From Sinonovacula constricta (lineage: Eukaryota; Mollusca; Bivalvia; Cardiida; Solecurtidae), in assembly GCA_007844125.1 (NCBI GenBank), contig CM017572.1, positions 35,289,503-35,353,502 on the forward strand: DNA of 64,000 nt, written 5' to 3'. The translations under genes and the position numbers were made by a program. Below, one piece after another: positions 1 to 11,519 of the stretch. The stretch's first letter is position 1. Each line of letters begins with the position of its first letter. The notes under the pieces were generated by a model. The model had not been told where the DNA came from. It saw nothing but the letters and a program-made list of their open reading frames with translations, and did not search any database.

Positions 1-345
1 TAATATTGACGGGTGGCGTGTCATTTGCGACAGCGTTCAGAGTTTAGTGTTGTTTTATTGAGGGGTGGCGTGTCATTTGCGACTGCGTTCAGAGTTATGA
101 GTGTTGTTGTTTGTTTTTTTAATATTGAGGGGCGGCGTGTCATTTGCGACAGCGTTCAGAGTTTAGTGTTGTTTTATTGAGGGGTGGCGTATTATTTGCG
201 ACAGCGTTCAGCGTTATGAGTGTTGTTGTTTTGTTGTTGTTATATTGAGTGGTGGTGTGTCATTTGCGACTGCGTTTAGTTCTGAGTGTTGTTTTGTTGT
301 AATATTGAGGGATGGCGTGTCATTTGCGACAGCGTTCAGAGTTAT
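1..345 (+). repeat. Dimeric minisatellite, about 52 + 66 bp
   Basis: The motif GGCGTGTCATTTGCGA recurs at about 15, 67, 133, 186, 253 and 313. Spacings are 52, 66, 53, 67 and 60, so a short and a long unit alternate in a dimer of about 119 bp. The array is cut by the window's left edge. Confidence 0.85.
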
Positions 346-545
346 GAGGAAACTGGATTTTGGAAGCACAACGGATTAACCCTACGTGATCTTAACTACC
401 CGCGGTCAGTCTTCATGCCTCGAAAAAAGGATTTCGTGTATGCAAAAGGCTATAAAGACTTGTGACTTGGCATGCTTCAAATGGCAACATAAATATTGAT
501 GTCTAAATGATTATATTCTGTATTGCAGATGTATATTTATTTGTT

Positions 546-776
546 TATGCTGCTTTCACTGTGTATAACATGCTGTGAACACCTGGCATGATACCATACC
601 CAGTCACATCCTGACACCAGGCCAACCAGTCGTGGAACTACCCTTATAATTGCTTGAGCGTTAGCAAGGGAGCTATACCACTACCATTTTAGACTTTGGT
701 ATGTCGCGGACCGGGATCGAACCCGCGGGCCTCCAGTACCTGAAGCCGACGCTCTACCGATTGCGCTACCAGGTCC
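546..776 (-). mobile_element. SINE-1 copy with tRNA-like head
   Basis: Read on the minus strand, the tRNA-like head (about 776 to 709) has an A-box region (TAGCGCAATCGGTAGAGCG) and a B-box-like GGTTCGATCCC. The body is shared with the copies at 3185, 10765 and 50608. It looks tRNA-like only because it is a SINE head; the body runs on without a tRNA 3' end. It is about 230 bp and lacks the far tail. Confidence 0.75.
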
Positions 777-784
777 GCTGTACT

Positions 785-1540
785 GCAGATGTACATGATA
801 TGCAGATTTGTGAATGAACGAATCTTTGACTAAAGGGATTATTGGTTTATTTACTGACGAAGGATGACTATTTTTGAGGAGACAGGGTATAAAATACCAC
901 ACATAGTTTATCACATGGTGAAACTATAAAAGTATTCTCTAAAAACAGCTTTTCTGATACATTTTGTGTTTAATTTTGCAGTGTAGACGTCTTATAGCCA
1001 TCTGCTTCTGTGGCTGTATCAGAGAAATATAAAGGTATTTCTACGCCATATGAATGCATAACTTTATTATTTCTTTTACTATTATTATTACTATTATCAT
1101 CATTATTATTATTATCATTATCATCATCATTATTGTTATTATTACCATATATTTAGGTGCCTTTATCACAAGAGTGCTCAAAGGCACCTAACAAAATATA
1201 ACCTTGTAACTAAAAAACATTGACAAGAAATAAAACATGTGTAGCAATAGGCAATGATAGATAAAACATTTAGATAACAATATAAAAGAATTTAGTGAAA
1301 ATGAGCTATATATATATCTTTTTTAATAAAAAGATGTGTTTTCAGAGCCCTCCTAAATGCCTTACCAGTTAACCTCTTTCACTTTTATGCTTTTGTTTTC
1401 TTTATTAGCTAGGCAGTCTTAACAATAAATTTTACAAATTTGCGAAAACCTGATATCTACATATATTCACAAGGACTGAACATTTTCACATTTTCAGTCG
1501 CGTTCTACTTTAACCTGCTAATATGCCATAAAACTTTAAG
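785..1540. other. AT-rich intergenic DNA, no gene seen
   Basis: Only an interrupted ATT/ATC microsatellite (about 1077-1150) stands out. There is no ORF or splice pattern I can support. Confidence 0.6.
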
Positions 1541-1542
1541 CA

Positions 1543-2018
1543 AGCTATCTGGCTCCGAGAGTTTGCCTATATAAAATGTATGTAACAATACATTATCACT
1601 CCTTCGGGGAATTTGGGCATACTGTCTGCATGAACTCATACTTCGATATAAATGAAGACAGATTTGAACACCGACTTTATAGCCAGTGAAAATCGCTAAA
1701 AAACACTCTAAAAGTTCAACTATTCTAATCTATAAAAAAAAAATCACAATAGTGATCTCTGCTAAAAATAGATACCGACGTCAGAGTGAATTACCAGGGG
1801 AGACGATCTCAAACGCGAGTTGGTGCCTGGTTCTATCTCTGCAGTTCGGCTCAGTTAGGAAATACCTATTTGCAATGAGAAATGTTGATTTACGTTTTAC
1901 TGTTTACACAAATCTAGGGCATCAGTGAACAGCATTTTGCAGGATCTTTTCAAGTAACAATGACTTATTTGGTTATTTTAGAAAACATTATTTTGGTCCA
2001 AACTGTTATGTACCATTT
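1543..2018 (-). mobile_element. MITE-A copy (reverse orientation)
   Basis: The sequence matches the family in reverse: GATCTCTGCTAAAAATAGATA, a CGACGTCAG block, a degraded 'GGCTCAGTTAGGAAATACC' segment and the end TTGGTCCAAACTGTTATGTACC. The termini are degraded relative to AAAGGYGGTATCCGACAG. A small ORF inside (1686-1928) is not a gene. Confidence 0.7.
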
Positions 2019-2174
2019 TTAAGAGAAAATAAATGTATTTTCAAAAATGCATTAATCCTTTGTTATGCTAGAGTCGGGAAACTCTTCGAAGATTGAAAAA
2101 AACGGCTTAGGTATATCATTGTTAATGAGCTGTAAACTTGTACATCATTTATAAAACAATGTAAAACAAGGTCT

Positions 2175-2572
2175 GCCCAGTCAATCATTTGAACATACTG
2201 ACTGATTGACTGGGCGGATTTACTGATTGACTGGGCAGATTTACTGATTGACTGGGCGGACTTACTGATTGATTGGACCGACTGATTGACTGGACATATT
2301 TACTGATTGACTGGGCAGTAAGTCCGCCCAGTCAATCAGTAAATCCACCCAGTCGATCAGTAAGCCCATCCAGTCAATCAGGAAATCCACCCAGTCAATC
2401 AGGAATTTCACCCAGTCAATCAGTAAGTCCGTCCAGTCAATCAGTTGGTCCGTCCAGTCAATCAGTCGGTCCATCCAGTCAATCAGTCGGTCCGTCCAGT
2501 CAATCAGTCGGTCCATCCAGTCAATCAATCGGTCCATCCAGTCAATCAGTAGGCCCATCCAGCCAGTGAGGT
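2175..2572. repeat. Head-to-head 21-bp minisatellite
   Basis: From 2175 to about 2312 the units read ACTGATTGACTGGGCGGATTT. From about 2316 to 2572 they read as the reverse complement (CCAGTCAATCAGTCGGTCC, period 21). The junction near 2303-2335 is close to a perfect palindrome. ORFs here on both strands are simple translations of the repeat. Confidence 0.9.
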
Positions 2573-3184
2573 CAAGTCAGTCAGTGTCATGTCGGTCAGT
2601 CACGTCAGGCGGTCATGTCAGTAGATCATGTCAATCAAGTCCAGTTAGTCATGTCGGTAAAATTTAAAGTCAAACTAAGACAATCCAAGTCAAACTGGAA
2701 CGTTTGGTTTAAGTTCTAGTCCTGTCAAATTCAGTTAAAAAAAAAAAAAAAAAAAAAAATGTCAACAGTCAATCAATCAAGACAACACTTGGTTTAATAA
2801 ATATTTTTGTAATCATCATCATGATCATCACCAACAACACCATCATGATCATCACCAACAACACCAACAACACCATCATGATCATCACCAACAACACCAT
2901 CATGATCATCACCAACAACACCATCATCACTATCATCATCATCATCGTCATCACCATCATCATAAGCAACAGTTTCAACACTTCTTTATCAACAAAAATA
3001 ATAAATTCTTAACATCATTTAAATGAAAATCCTAACTACAATTAATTAATAAAAATCCAGTATTGTATATCGAATTGAATTATATTTTATTAATCACAAT
3101 AAATATTGAATTGAATTATATTTTATTAATAACAATATATCAATAAACATATAGACTGGTGTATAATGACCTCGCTTGCCTTAA
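2573..3184. other. Spacer with 24-bp CAT-rich array
   Basis: It contains degraded GTCA-rich units (2573-2660) and a poly-A run (about 2738-2759). A 24-bp array of ATCATCACCAACAACACC-type units (2816-2963) follows, then a duplicated AT-rich segment of about 42 bp ending near 3130. No gene seen. Confidence 0.7.
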
Positions 3185-3513
3185 AACTTGTTTGTTTGTT
3201 TGTTTGTTTATTGGGTTTATCATTCCACTAACAGTATTTCAGTTATCTGGAGACGGTGTCCACTTGAAGCAGATATAGTGCTGCCTTCACTGTGTATAGC
3301 ATGCCGTGAACACCTGGCATGACACCACACCCAGTCACATTATCCTGACACCGGGCCAACCAGTCATGGAACTTCCCTTATATTTGCTTGAGCGTTAGCA
3401 AGGGAACTATACCACTACCATTTTTAACGACTTTGGTATGTCGAGGCCCGTGATTGAACCCGGGGCCTCCCGTACCTGGAGCCGACGCTCTACCGATTGC
3501 GCTACCAGGTCCA
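3185..3513 (-). mobile_element. SINE-1, near full length
   Basis: This is the best SINE-1 copy, about 330 bp. On the minus strand a tRNA-like head begins at 3513 (GGACCTGGTAGCGCAATCGG), followed by a CCCCGGGTTCAAT B-box region. The body contains CTGACTGGTTGGCCCGGTGTC, and the tail is (AAAC)n at 3190-3207, typical of tRNA-derived SINEs. It is flanked on the head side by a long A-rich tract. Confidence 0.85.
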
Positions 3514-3970
3514 GTATTAAAAAAAAAATTAAAAAAAGAAAAAAAAAATTAAAAAAAAGAAAAAAGAAAATTTAAAAAAAAGAAAAAAAAAAGAAAAATA
3601 GCTGCGGTCTGCTGTGTTGCATTGTGAATCATACAAATTGTGTTTCAGATATGTCTGAGAAATTATATAAAGAACAAAGTTAAATGGGAAATTATTGTAA
3701 GTCAGTAAAAATATATAAGAATATCAAACATAAAAACAATTAAAAATTCAGATTCCGAAATTTGAGAATGCATTTTTTTTTTAATTCATACCTGTTATCA
3801 GACATAATTATTTCATGAGCAGGTTTCTTTCTTGATTCAAAACGTAGCTTAAATAAGCAAATGAGATGAGATTATAAAATTTCAAGAATATTATGTTCAT
3901 CATAACAACCAGTCTCATGTTGAAAGTTGTTTAAACATCATCAGTCTCTTCTTTCCACAAAAGGTAATCA
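3514..3970. other. A-rich spacer, no gene seen
   Basis: A/AAATT-rich simple sequence (3519-3600) is followed by ordinary AT-rich DNA. No coding signal. Confidence 0.6.
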
Positions 3971-3971
3971 T

Positions 3972-4179
3972 TTGCAGCAACAGCAGTGACAGCAGCGACA
4001 GCGACAGCAGCGACAGCGGCAACAGCAACGACAGTGACAGCAGCGACAGCAGCTTCATCTTCATGACCACACCTCCCTTATCATCAGTAACGGCCTCCTC
4101 TCCCTGGTCAACAAAAATAAAAAATAAATATCATCATTATCACCACCATCATCATCACCACCATCATCATCATCAACAC

Positions 4180-4259
<80 letters not shown>

Positions 4260-4267
4260 CCACCACC

Positions 4268-4299
<32 letters not shown>

Positions 4300-4356
4300 C
4301 ATCATCACCATCATCACCATCATCATCATCATCATCACCATCATCATCATCATAAC

Positions 4357-4389
<33 letters not shown>

Positions 4390-4440
4390 TATCATCATCA
4401 TCATAACCATCATCACCATCATCATCATCACCATCATCAA
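3972..4440. repeat. CAGCGACAG and CAT microsatellites
   Basis: A CAGCRACAG-type imperfect array (3972-4055) and, after a short spacer, an interrupted (CAT)n tract (about 4128-4440). The poly-His and poly-Asp ORFs are translations of the trinucleotide. Confidence 0.9.
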
Positions 4441-5160
4441 TCAGCGTTTTTACCATTGTCCCCACAATTATTATAATAATAACAGCAATAGCAGCTTTAA
4501 TTAGAAACATTATCATCATCATCATCCATAAATCATTCCTCCATCATCATACCATGTACAAACCATCTGTCAATAAACATTATTAACTATACATGGATTT
4601 ATATCGTAAAATGTAAGTAAACAAAAGAGTTGGAAAATGTTTTGAAAGTCATAATATTGTGCTGTTTACATAAACATGTCAGATTTAAATGTATATGGCT
4701 TTGAACAGAACTGAAATTAAGGATTACGGACCCTAATGAGAAATGTCAAGTAACTGCTAAAGCCTTAGTTTATTATTAGAAAAATTATAAAAGCAATTTA
4801 TTTCCAGATTCGCAGCATATTTTACCATGTTTAACTTGAGATGTTCATAGCTGAAGATGGTAGCCCTTAGAAAAAGAAAAAACTGTAGAGGTTACCCACA
4901 TTAGAAAACAAGGTGTATATTTTTCAAATATAATTCTAGAATATCCAAATACATATTTTTTTACAGTGTATTTTTATCAATCTCATGAAAAAAAAAGCAA
5001 ACTGTAAAATAGGTTAATATTTTATAATTTTCAATTTTATAATTTTCAGTACCATATATGCTTCAAAAGGTACTCAGACTATTGTCCTCATACTAAAACA
5101 ATGTAATATTATTTCCTATTTTTTAATATCAGTTTTAGTTCAATCAAAATATAACTGATA
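4441..5160. other. AT-rich spacer, no gene seen
   Basis: Ordinary AT-rich sequence without ORFs, splice-consistent exons or recognised repeats beyond residual CAT units near 4512-4550. Confidence 0.5.
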
Positions 5161-5162
5161 TT

Positions 5163-5669
5163 TAAAAGTGGTATCCAACAATTCGCCTAAATTAAATGCA
5201 CGAGCCAATATCTAACCACTGTTTTGGGGAATTTGGTTATACGTTTTGCATGAACCCATACATGAGTCATTATAAAGATGATTTTTAACACTAACTTTAT
5301 TGTTAGACTGTACTAATTGTGACAAGAATACTTCAAATTTTTCAGTCATTCCAATTCTATATGAAGCGCGATTGTGGTCTCTGCTAAAAATAGATATTGA
5401 CGTCAGAGCGGCTTATCAGGATATCAATATAAAAGTAAGTGGCCACATGGTTTCCCAAGTTTAAAAAAAGCCATCTCTGCAGCGTGGCTCAGATAGGAAA
5501 CACCTGTTTGCAATGCCGATTGGGGGATTTATCAGTGAAAGTTCACACAGATCTTTGGCATCAATGAACAGCATTTTACAAGAACTTTTCAGGTACAAAT
5601 GACTTATATGGTTATCTGAGAAAAATGTTTTGTACCAAACTCTGGGATACCTTTAATATCTACAAAATT
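5163..5669 (-). mobile_element. MITE-A, full length (reverse)
   Basis: About 507 bp, reverse orientation. Left end AAAAGTGGTATCCAACAATTC, right end TTGTACCAAACTCTGGGATACC followed by TTTA. Internal GCTAAAAATAGATATTGACG and CAGCGTGGCTCAGATAGG identify the family. Both terminal inverted repeats resemble AAAGGYGGTATCCGACAG. TA flanks fit a Tc1/mariner-type TA duplication; that superfamily assignment is inference. Confidence 0.8.
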
Positions 5670-5848
5670 TGAGAAAGGAGTGACCAAATTACAGGAGATT
5701 TTACCATGGCAAATTTTATTTTATTGGTATCCACTTTTAAATTATTGGAAATTGGCAGAAAATACTTTTGATTCAATATTAATTCAAATCTTAAGTCTTT
5801 TATGATTCATCCCACATAAAATTGTAAACTTTAAAAACATTTCTTAAA

Positions 5849-6190
5849 GGTGGTATCCAACAGTTTGGACCAAAATATTTTTCGAAAATAACCAAATAAG
5901 GCAATTGTTACCTGAAAAGCTCTTGCAAAATGCTGCTCTTTGATGCCCTAGATCAGTGTGAACAGTGAAACATAAATCCCCATTCCTTATTACAAACAGG
6001 CATTTCCTATCTGAGCCAAGCTGCAGGGATAGCTATTTTTTACTAGGAAAACAATATGACAACTCACTTTTGATGTTACAATATATCATCATCCGGGTAA
6101 TCTGCTCTGACGTCGGTATCTATTTTTAGTAGAGATCACTGTCATGCTTATTTATAGATTTTTGGACTGGTTGAACTTTTAGTTTTGTTT
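5849..6190 (+). mobile_element. MITE-A, 3'-truncated
   Basis: Starts TTAAAGGTGGTATCCAACAG and keeps the CTGAGCCAAGCTGCAGG and GACGTCGGTATC blocks. It stops near 6190, where a 25-30-bp SINE-1 fragment (GCAGATATAGTAGTGCC) begins. Confidence 0.8.
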
Positions 6191-6963
6191 TATCGCAGAT
6201 ATAGTAGTGCCTTCACTGTGAATTTTTTGGTTTTACCGCACACCGATACTTGATAGGTCATATGGGGTCGAATATTCTACATATACATGTATAAAGAAAA
6301 ACTATATATTAACGAGAAATTAAAAATATTAATACACACACACAAATATATCCTCGAAAGAAAAACTGGTGCTCATTGCTTAAATATTGACTTTGTTCAT
6401 CTTTAGGTTTCTATGATTTTTGGTTTTTCAAAATGTGGAAAGTGAAGAGATACATTTTTATTAAACATTAAGCAAAGACTGAATTATCACTTTATAATTA
6501 AAGGAATCCAGATGGGCCTCTTTACACAGACATTCTGCTCAACTTACAGCCTTAACAAGGGAGGTAATTTACAAAAAGTTGTGGATACTTAGATTTATAC
6601 CATATAGATTTATTTCCCATTGCAATCATTATAAGTTATACTTATCCATTTATTCGTATTTCTTGCAAGGTTTAGGAACAATTGTCAGTTTATATAATTT
6701 ATTATGTATATGAGAGCAAAGAGGGATACTTGTTGCACTGAATTCTGTTGTCTAAACATCTGGTTATTTTGCAATTGCCCATGATGCAAGGTTGCTTAGC
6801 AATGGCAAAAAAAATAAAGGTGATCTGCCACCTTTGTTAAGCTAAATTTGAGCATAGTTAAAAGCTGCCTGATCAGGATTTACACTATTTGCTGCTCAGT
6901 TCTGTTTATAAGTATATCAACCCTGACATGTAACATAAATATATTTTTTTTTTTTTTTTTTTT
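6191..6963. other. AT-rich spacer, no gene seen
   Basis: A SINE-1 scrap (6196-6222), then unremarkable AT-rich DNA ending in a poly-T run (about 6943-6963) next to the following MITE-A. No coding signal. Confidence 0.5.
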
Positions 6964-6964
6964 A

Positions 6965-7260
6965 GTAAAAGGTGGTATCCAATAGTTTGAACCAAACATT
7001 TTTTTTCACAGATAACCAAATAAGTCATTGTTACCTGAAAATGCCCTGCGAAATGCTGTTCATTGATGCTCTAAATCTGGGTAAACAGTAATTGTCAATT
7101 AACAGAAAAGTATTTTCTATCTGAGCCACACTGTGGAGAGCTATTTTTAAACTAAGAAAATCACGTAACCTCTTTTGAGTTCATTTTATATCACAAACCA
7201 GCCAATCTGCTTTGTCACTGATGTCCACTTTTAGCAGAAACCTCAATACATTTCTACATA
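6965..7260 (+). mobile_element. MITE-A, 3'-truncated
   Basis: Begins TAAAAGGTGGTATCCAATAG directly after a poly-T run and continues through CTGAGCCACACTG to AGCAGAAACCTC, then loses similarity. Confidence 0.75.
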
Positions 7261-7684
7261 GATGTTGGAGGAACAATGAGAGACATTAATGAATAGTCTC
7301 CCTCGAATAATGCCTAAATGCAAGTAGGTCCTTTCATTTGTTTTATTCGTTTTTTATGCTTGTGCTCTTTGGAGTGTATGTTGACTTTTCTGCCTTTAAA
7401 CATCATCAATAAAGATGTCCATTTTCTTTTTTTCATAACATATCTCTATAAGTATTTAAATTAATTTTAAGCTTATATTTATGCAAAAGTAAGAAATTCA
7501 CTGTTTGTTATTGCAATATCTACAAAAGAACAGGGGATAAAGTCCAAGAATTTCCACTACAAGGACCTACCTACTGTTTGGAATACCTTGGATATTAACT
7601 AACGAGGGAGACAATTTCCATTTCACCAATGTACCCCATTGAAGTAGTCTTCAAAAATGTCTATCCTTAAACTTAAGCATCCAC
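7261..7684. other. Spacer, no gene seen
   Basis: AT-rich sequence with no ORF or recognised repeat. It leads into the 19-20-bp array. Confidence 0.5.
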
Positions 7685-8290
7685 CAATATATTCACTATC
7701 CAACCAATATATTCCCCATCCAACCAATATATTCCCCATCCAACCAATATATTCCTATCCAACCTATATATTCCCCATCCAACCAATATATTCCTATCCA
7801 ACCAATATATTCCCTATCCAACCATTATATTCCCAATCCAACCAATATATTCACTATCCAACCAATATATTCCCTATCCAACGTATATATTCCATATCCA
7901 ACCAATATATTCCCTATCCAACCTATATATTCCCTATCCAACCAATATATTCCCTATCCAACCAATATATTCCCTATCCAACCTATATATTCCCTATCCA
8001 ACCAATATATACCCTATCCAACCAATATATTCACTATCCAACCAATATATTCCCTATCCAACGTATATATTCCATATCCAACCAATATATTCCCTATCCA
8101 ACCAATATATTCCCTATCCAACGTATATATTCCATATCCAACCAATATATTCCTATCCAACCTATATATTCCCTATCCAACCAATATGTTCCCTATTCAA
8201 CCAATATATTTCCTATCCAACCAATATATTCCCTATCCAACCAATATATTCCCCATTCAACCAATATATTCCCTTTTCATCCAATATATT
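7685..8290 (+). repeat. Minisatellite of 19-20-bp units
   Basis: About 31 tandem copies of ACCAATATATTCCCTATCC with variants (ACGTATATATTCC, ACCTATATATTCC). Units of 19 and 20 bp are mixed. The 229-residue IPYPTNIF-type ORF over it is a consequence of the repeat. A higher-order pattern involving the ACGTATATATTCCATATCC variant recurs at about 7882, 8062 and 8122. Confidence 0.9.
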
Positions 8291-8746
8291 CAGTAAGAAT
8301 ATATAAGACCAAGTCCTATGAGCATTGCAACATATACAAAAGTTGAAAAGACACAGGACCAAGGTATCTACATGCACGCCAAATGTAAATTTGAGAACAA
8401 ATCTGTGATAAGAGCAAACCCGACAGTTACTGCCTTGGAACGGTCAGTCGGCATTATGGACCGACTTGGGTGCTTAAACTACCTGATAGGTTTCTCGAAT
8501 GCAGGCAATGATAAGAAAACTGATCCATTTGAATAAGTGTCCAAACGCTGACGTTCTGTTTGACAAGTTATGACGAAAGCAGTGTATGACATCTGTATGT
8601 TGCACAACTGTTATTACAGCTTACAGTTTATGTTGCTGGCTGATTTCATCATTTGTCATTTGACCATTTTGTACTTGGGACATTTTATTTAGTGTTGGGT
8701 GAGTTGTAGGATGACTGATGAAATGAATGGTTATGATTTTGTTGAG
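8291..8746. other. Spacer, no gene seen
   Basis: Ordinary sequence. The short ORF at 8318-8536 has no recognisable domain or splice context. Confidence 0.5.
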
Positions 8747-9024
8747 AATGATGATGATGATGATGGATGATGATGATTATGATAATTATGATGATGATTA
8801 TGATGGTGATGATGATTATGATGATGATGGTGAGGATGATGGTGATGATGATGATGATGATGCCAATGGTGATGATGATGATAATGGTCATGATTGATGA
8901 TGATGATGGTGATGATGATTATGATGGTGATGATGATGATGGTGATGATGGTGATGATGATGATTGATGGTGATGATGATGATTATGATGATGATGGTGA
9001 TGATGATGGTGATGATGATGATGA
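8747..9024 (+). repeat. (GAT)n interrupted microsatellite
   Basis: GATGATGAT with GGT, TAT and CAT interruptions over about 280 bp. ORFs in it are low-complexity artefacts. Confidence 0.9.
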
Positions 9025-9907
9025 CAACAACTATCTTGAGTGGAAGGAATTAAAGTGATGGAAAATGTGATAATTTGAAGATAAAAAAAATGATAACAGA
9101 GATGATATTGTATTTTTGTAAACCATTATCTGATTTAGAGTTCAGTGTAAGTTAGTAAACTTGTTATGCCATGACAGACAATTACATGCTGTTGACAGAT
9201 TTAGTCTTAGTTATTTGGAGAGCACTCAAGGGCAGACAACTTAGTTATCAGAAAGAGCAATAAGAATTACATGTCAATGATATTCATTTATTGATGGCAT
9301 TGTACAGTATTTAAGGCTAAAGTCCATGATATGAATAAGGTTACATGATTTTCTTAGTTTAAAAATAGCCATCTACAGTGTTGCTCAGATAGAAAATACT
9401 TTTCTTTTAATTGAAACGATGTGTGTTGATACACCCAGTAAGAAAACAATCGTCCAGCCCTTCTGTTAATGTAACTGGAGTACTTGGCCTTACTTCTGCG
9501 GATGGCAGCTGTCTATTTTCATGTTTGGATGCTTCGGTTCAAGTCACAGGACGCTGAAAATATATCAAATACACCACAAAGAACCAGGTTCAATAAAAAT
9601 ATTTTTAATGTAATACAGAAACTTTAAATAAATTGGTTGTAGGAAATTTTACTTTGCTACCACAAATCTAAATTTTATATAGATAGGTTTATTTCAGCAT
9701 AGGAATAACATCTACATACATTGGTTTACACATGAATGTGAATAAAAAATACTACAAACAAACAAAATAATAATAAGTTTAGAAGCAGAATGATTCAAAT
9801 ACCAAGGATAACGCAATAAAGTGCAAACACTTATTTCCCATGCAGTCCTTTGTACTGGCTGCATGACCCAGAGAGGCAAAATAATAAAAATAAATACCAT
9901 TATTCAC
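9025..9907. other. Spacer with a MITE-A scrap
   Basis: A reverse MITE-A fragment lies at about 9330-9410 (TTTAAAAATAGCCATCTACAG, GCTCAGATAG). Otherwise AT-rich sequence without a supported gene. Confidence 0.5.
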
Positions 9908-10370
9908 TGGCGTAGCTTCCTTTAGGCACTGTAGGCACGTGCCTACACATTTTTCTCAAAAATCAAAATTAAAAAAAATGCTAAAAATGGAGAAAAAAGA
10001 TGACCGGGTATGCATAAGCTTTATATACTTTATTTACACAATCTATTGCACCTAATGCCATAGATACATAGAGTTATTGATTGTTACTGAAAAGCATAAT
10101 AAAATCATGTATACAAAATTCATAAAAAATGTATGAGCCAGTACCCATATATGCAAAATATATGTTGACGCTAAACTAAGCACCGGAAAGTAAGCAAAGG
10201 TGGTAGAGTGGTTAACATTTTAAATATAAACATTTAACATGGCTGAGTACTGTCCTCCATGCCCAGATATCGGTTCGCCTGACTTTTATGAGAGAATTCC
10301 CACGAGCACCCCACTCCACCTAGATTTACGGTGCCTACACATGCTTTTCTTTCAAGCTACGTCCCTGTTC
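9908..10370. mobile_element. MITE-like element, GGCGTAGCTT ends
   Basis: Left end CACTGGCGTAGCTTCC and right end CAAGCTACGTCCCTG form imperfect inverted repeats. Internal segments GGCACGTGCCTACACAT (left) and GGTGCCTACACATGC (right) are related. It has no ORF, so it is probably a non-autonomous DNA transposon; hAT-like is a guess from the terminal sequence. Confidence 0.5.
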
Positions 10371-10764
10371 TTGCTAAACAGTTAAGACTTCGACTACAAA
10401 GTTTTCATGAAGATATCTTTAAAGCTATTAAGATGATTTAATGTGGTTATGGCCTGTATTCACCAAACATTTTTAAGTCTAAGTCATGACTTAAACCCAA
10501 GCCACAATTTTTATACCAAAAAAACTAAGCTTAGATATGAATTAGAATATATGACAAAGTCCTATGAGCATTGCTTATATCAAACTCTGAAAAGGGACAG
10601 GACAAAGTTATTTCATGTGCAAGCCAAGTGAAAAGTAAGAGCAATTTTTTCAAAAGAGTCATTTAACTAAAAGAGCAGCACTGGTTTTGATATTTTTAAA
10701 TTCCATCTGATGCTTTTTATAACACGATGCGTTGAAATTTAAACGTCTTTACGATGCCGAGTAT
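10371..10764. other. Spacer, no gene seen
   Basis: Contains a TATTCACCAAACATTTTTAAG segment resembling 'TTCACAAAGCATCTTAAG' near 47520-47545 (reverse complement), probably a dispersed repeat. The ORF at 10443-10631 is not supported. Confidence 0.4.
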
Positions 10765-11050
10765 TGTTTGTTTGTTGGGTTTATCTTCCCGCCAGCAGTA
10801 TTTCAGTTATCTGAAGAAGGTGTCCACTTAAAGCAGATACACTGCTGCCTTCACTGAACAACTGGCTTGATACCACACCCTGTCATGTCATCCTGACACC
10901 GGGTCAACCAGTCGTGGAACTACCCTTATATTTGCTTGAGCGTTTCCAAGGGAACTATACCACTACCATTTTTAATGACTTTGGTATGTCACGGCCCGGG
11001 ATCGAACTCTGGATCGAACTCGGGGCCTTGTGTTTCTGGAGACGACGCAA
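10765..11050 (-). mobile_element. SINE-1, degraded head
   Basis: The body matches the copy at 3185 (ATACCACACCCTGTCATG, GACACCGGGTCAACCAGTCG). The tRNA-like head (about 10990-11050) is disrupted, with a small internal duplication of GGATCGAACTC. Confidence 0.75.
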
Positions 11051-11404
11051 CCATCATTGCTAAAACTTAAGTGAAATCATAAAAGAACAAGAAATCATTA
11101 ATCTGTTACTTAACTAAATGGCAATCAAATTCACTTTCAAATGAAAACAAAAAAATATCACCAAATGTGCAGTGTTAGTCCATTGTATTCTAGGTTTGGT
11201 GGATTTCTCGTTTCATTGTGCAACCAGTTTTGTAAAAACTTTGTTACAATTTTATTACAATTCTGGGAACTGATATAATGCACAATTATATTCTACCTTG
11301 TGGTAGGATTTATTGAATTGCTCTCTTTACATATTTGCAAATATTTTGTAATATGGCAGCATCCATGAATGTTTGCAAGTATGTAAAGACAGCATTTATT
11401 TGGG
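11051..11404. other. Spacer, no gene seen
   Basis: Unremarkable AT-rich DNA. Confidence 0.4.
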
Positions 11405-11515
11405 ATGGGATTTACCAGCATTTTTGCCGATACTGTGCAGCAACATTTCTATCATTATAGCACAGGGGCACTTATGAGGTGCCCAGGGACTGAACCCGGC
11501 TGGTCCATTATACTG
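11405..11515 (-). mobile_element. SINE-3 3' fragment
   Basis: On the minus strand it matches 41450-41570 and 53310-53410: CCGGGTTCAGTCCCTGGGC, TGCTATAATGATAGAAATG and CTGCACAGTATCGGCA are shared. Confidence 0.7.
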
Positions 11516-11519
11516 AATA

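Noticed and set aside
709..776. tRNA gene on the minus strand
   Set aside because: A and B boxes are present, but the sequence continues into a SINE-1 body shared by several copies and lacks a proper acceptor stem.
4061..4525. Poly-His / poly-Asp proteins
   Set aside because: Trinucleotide microsatellite.
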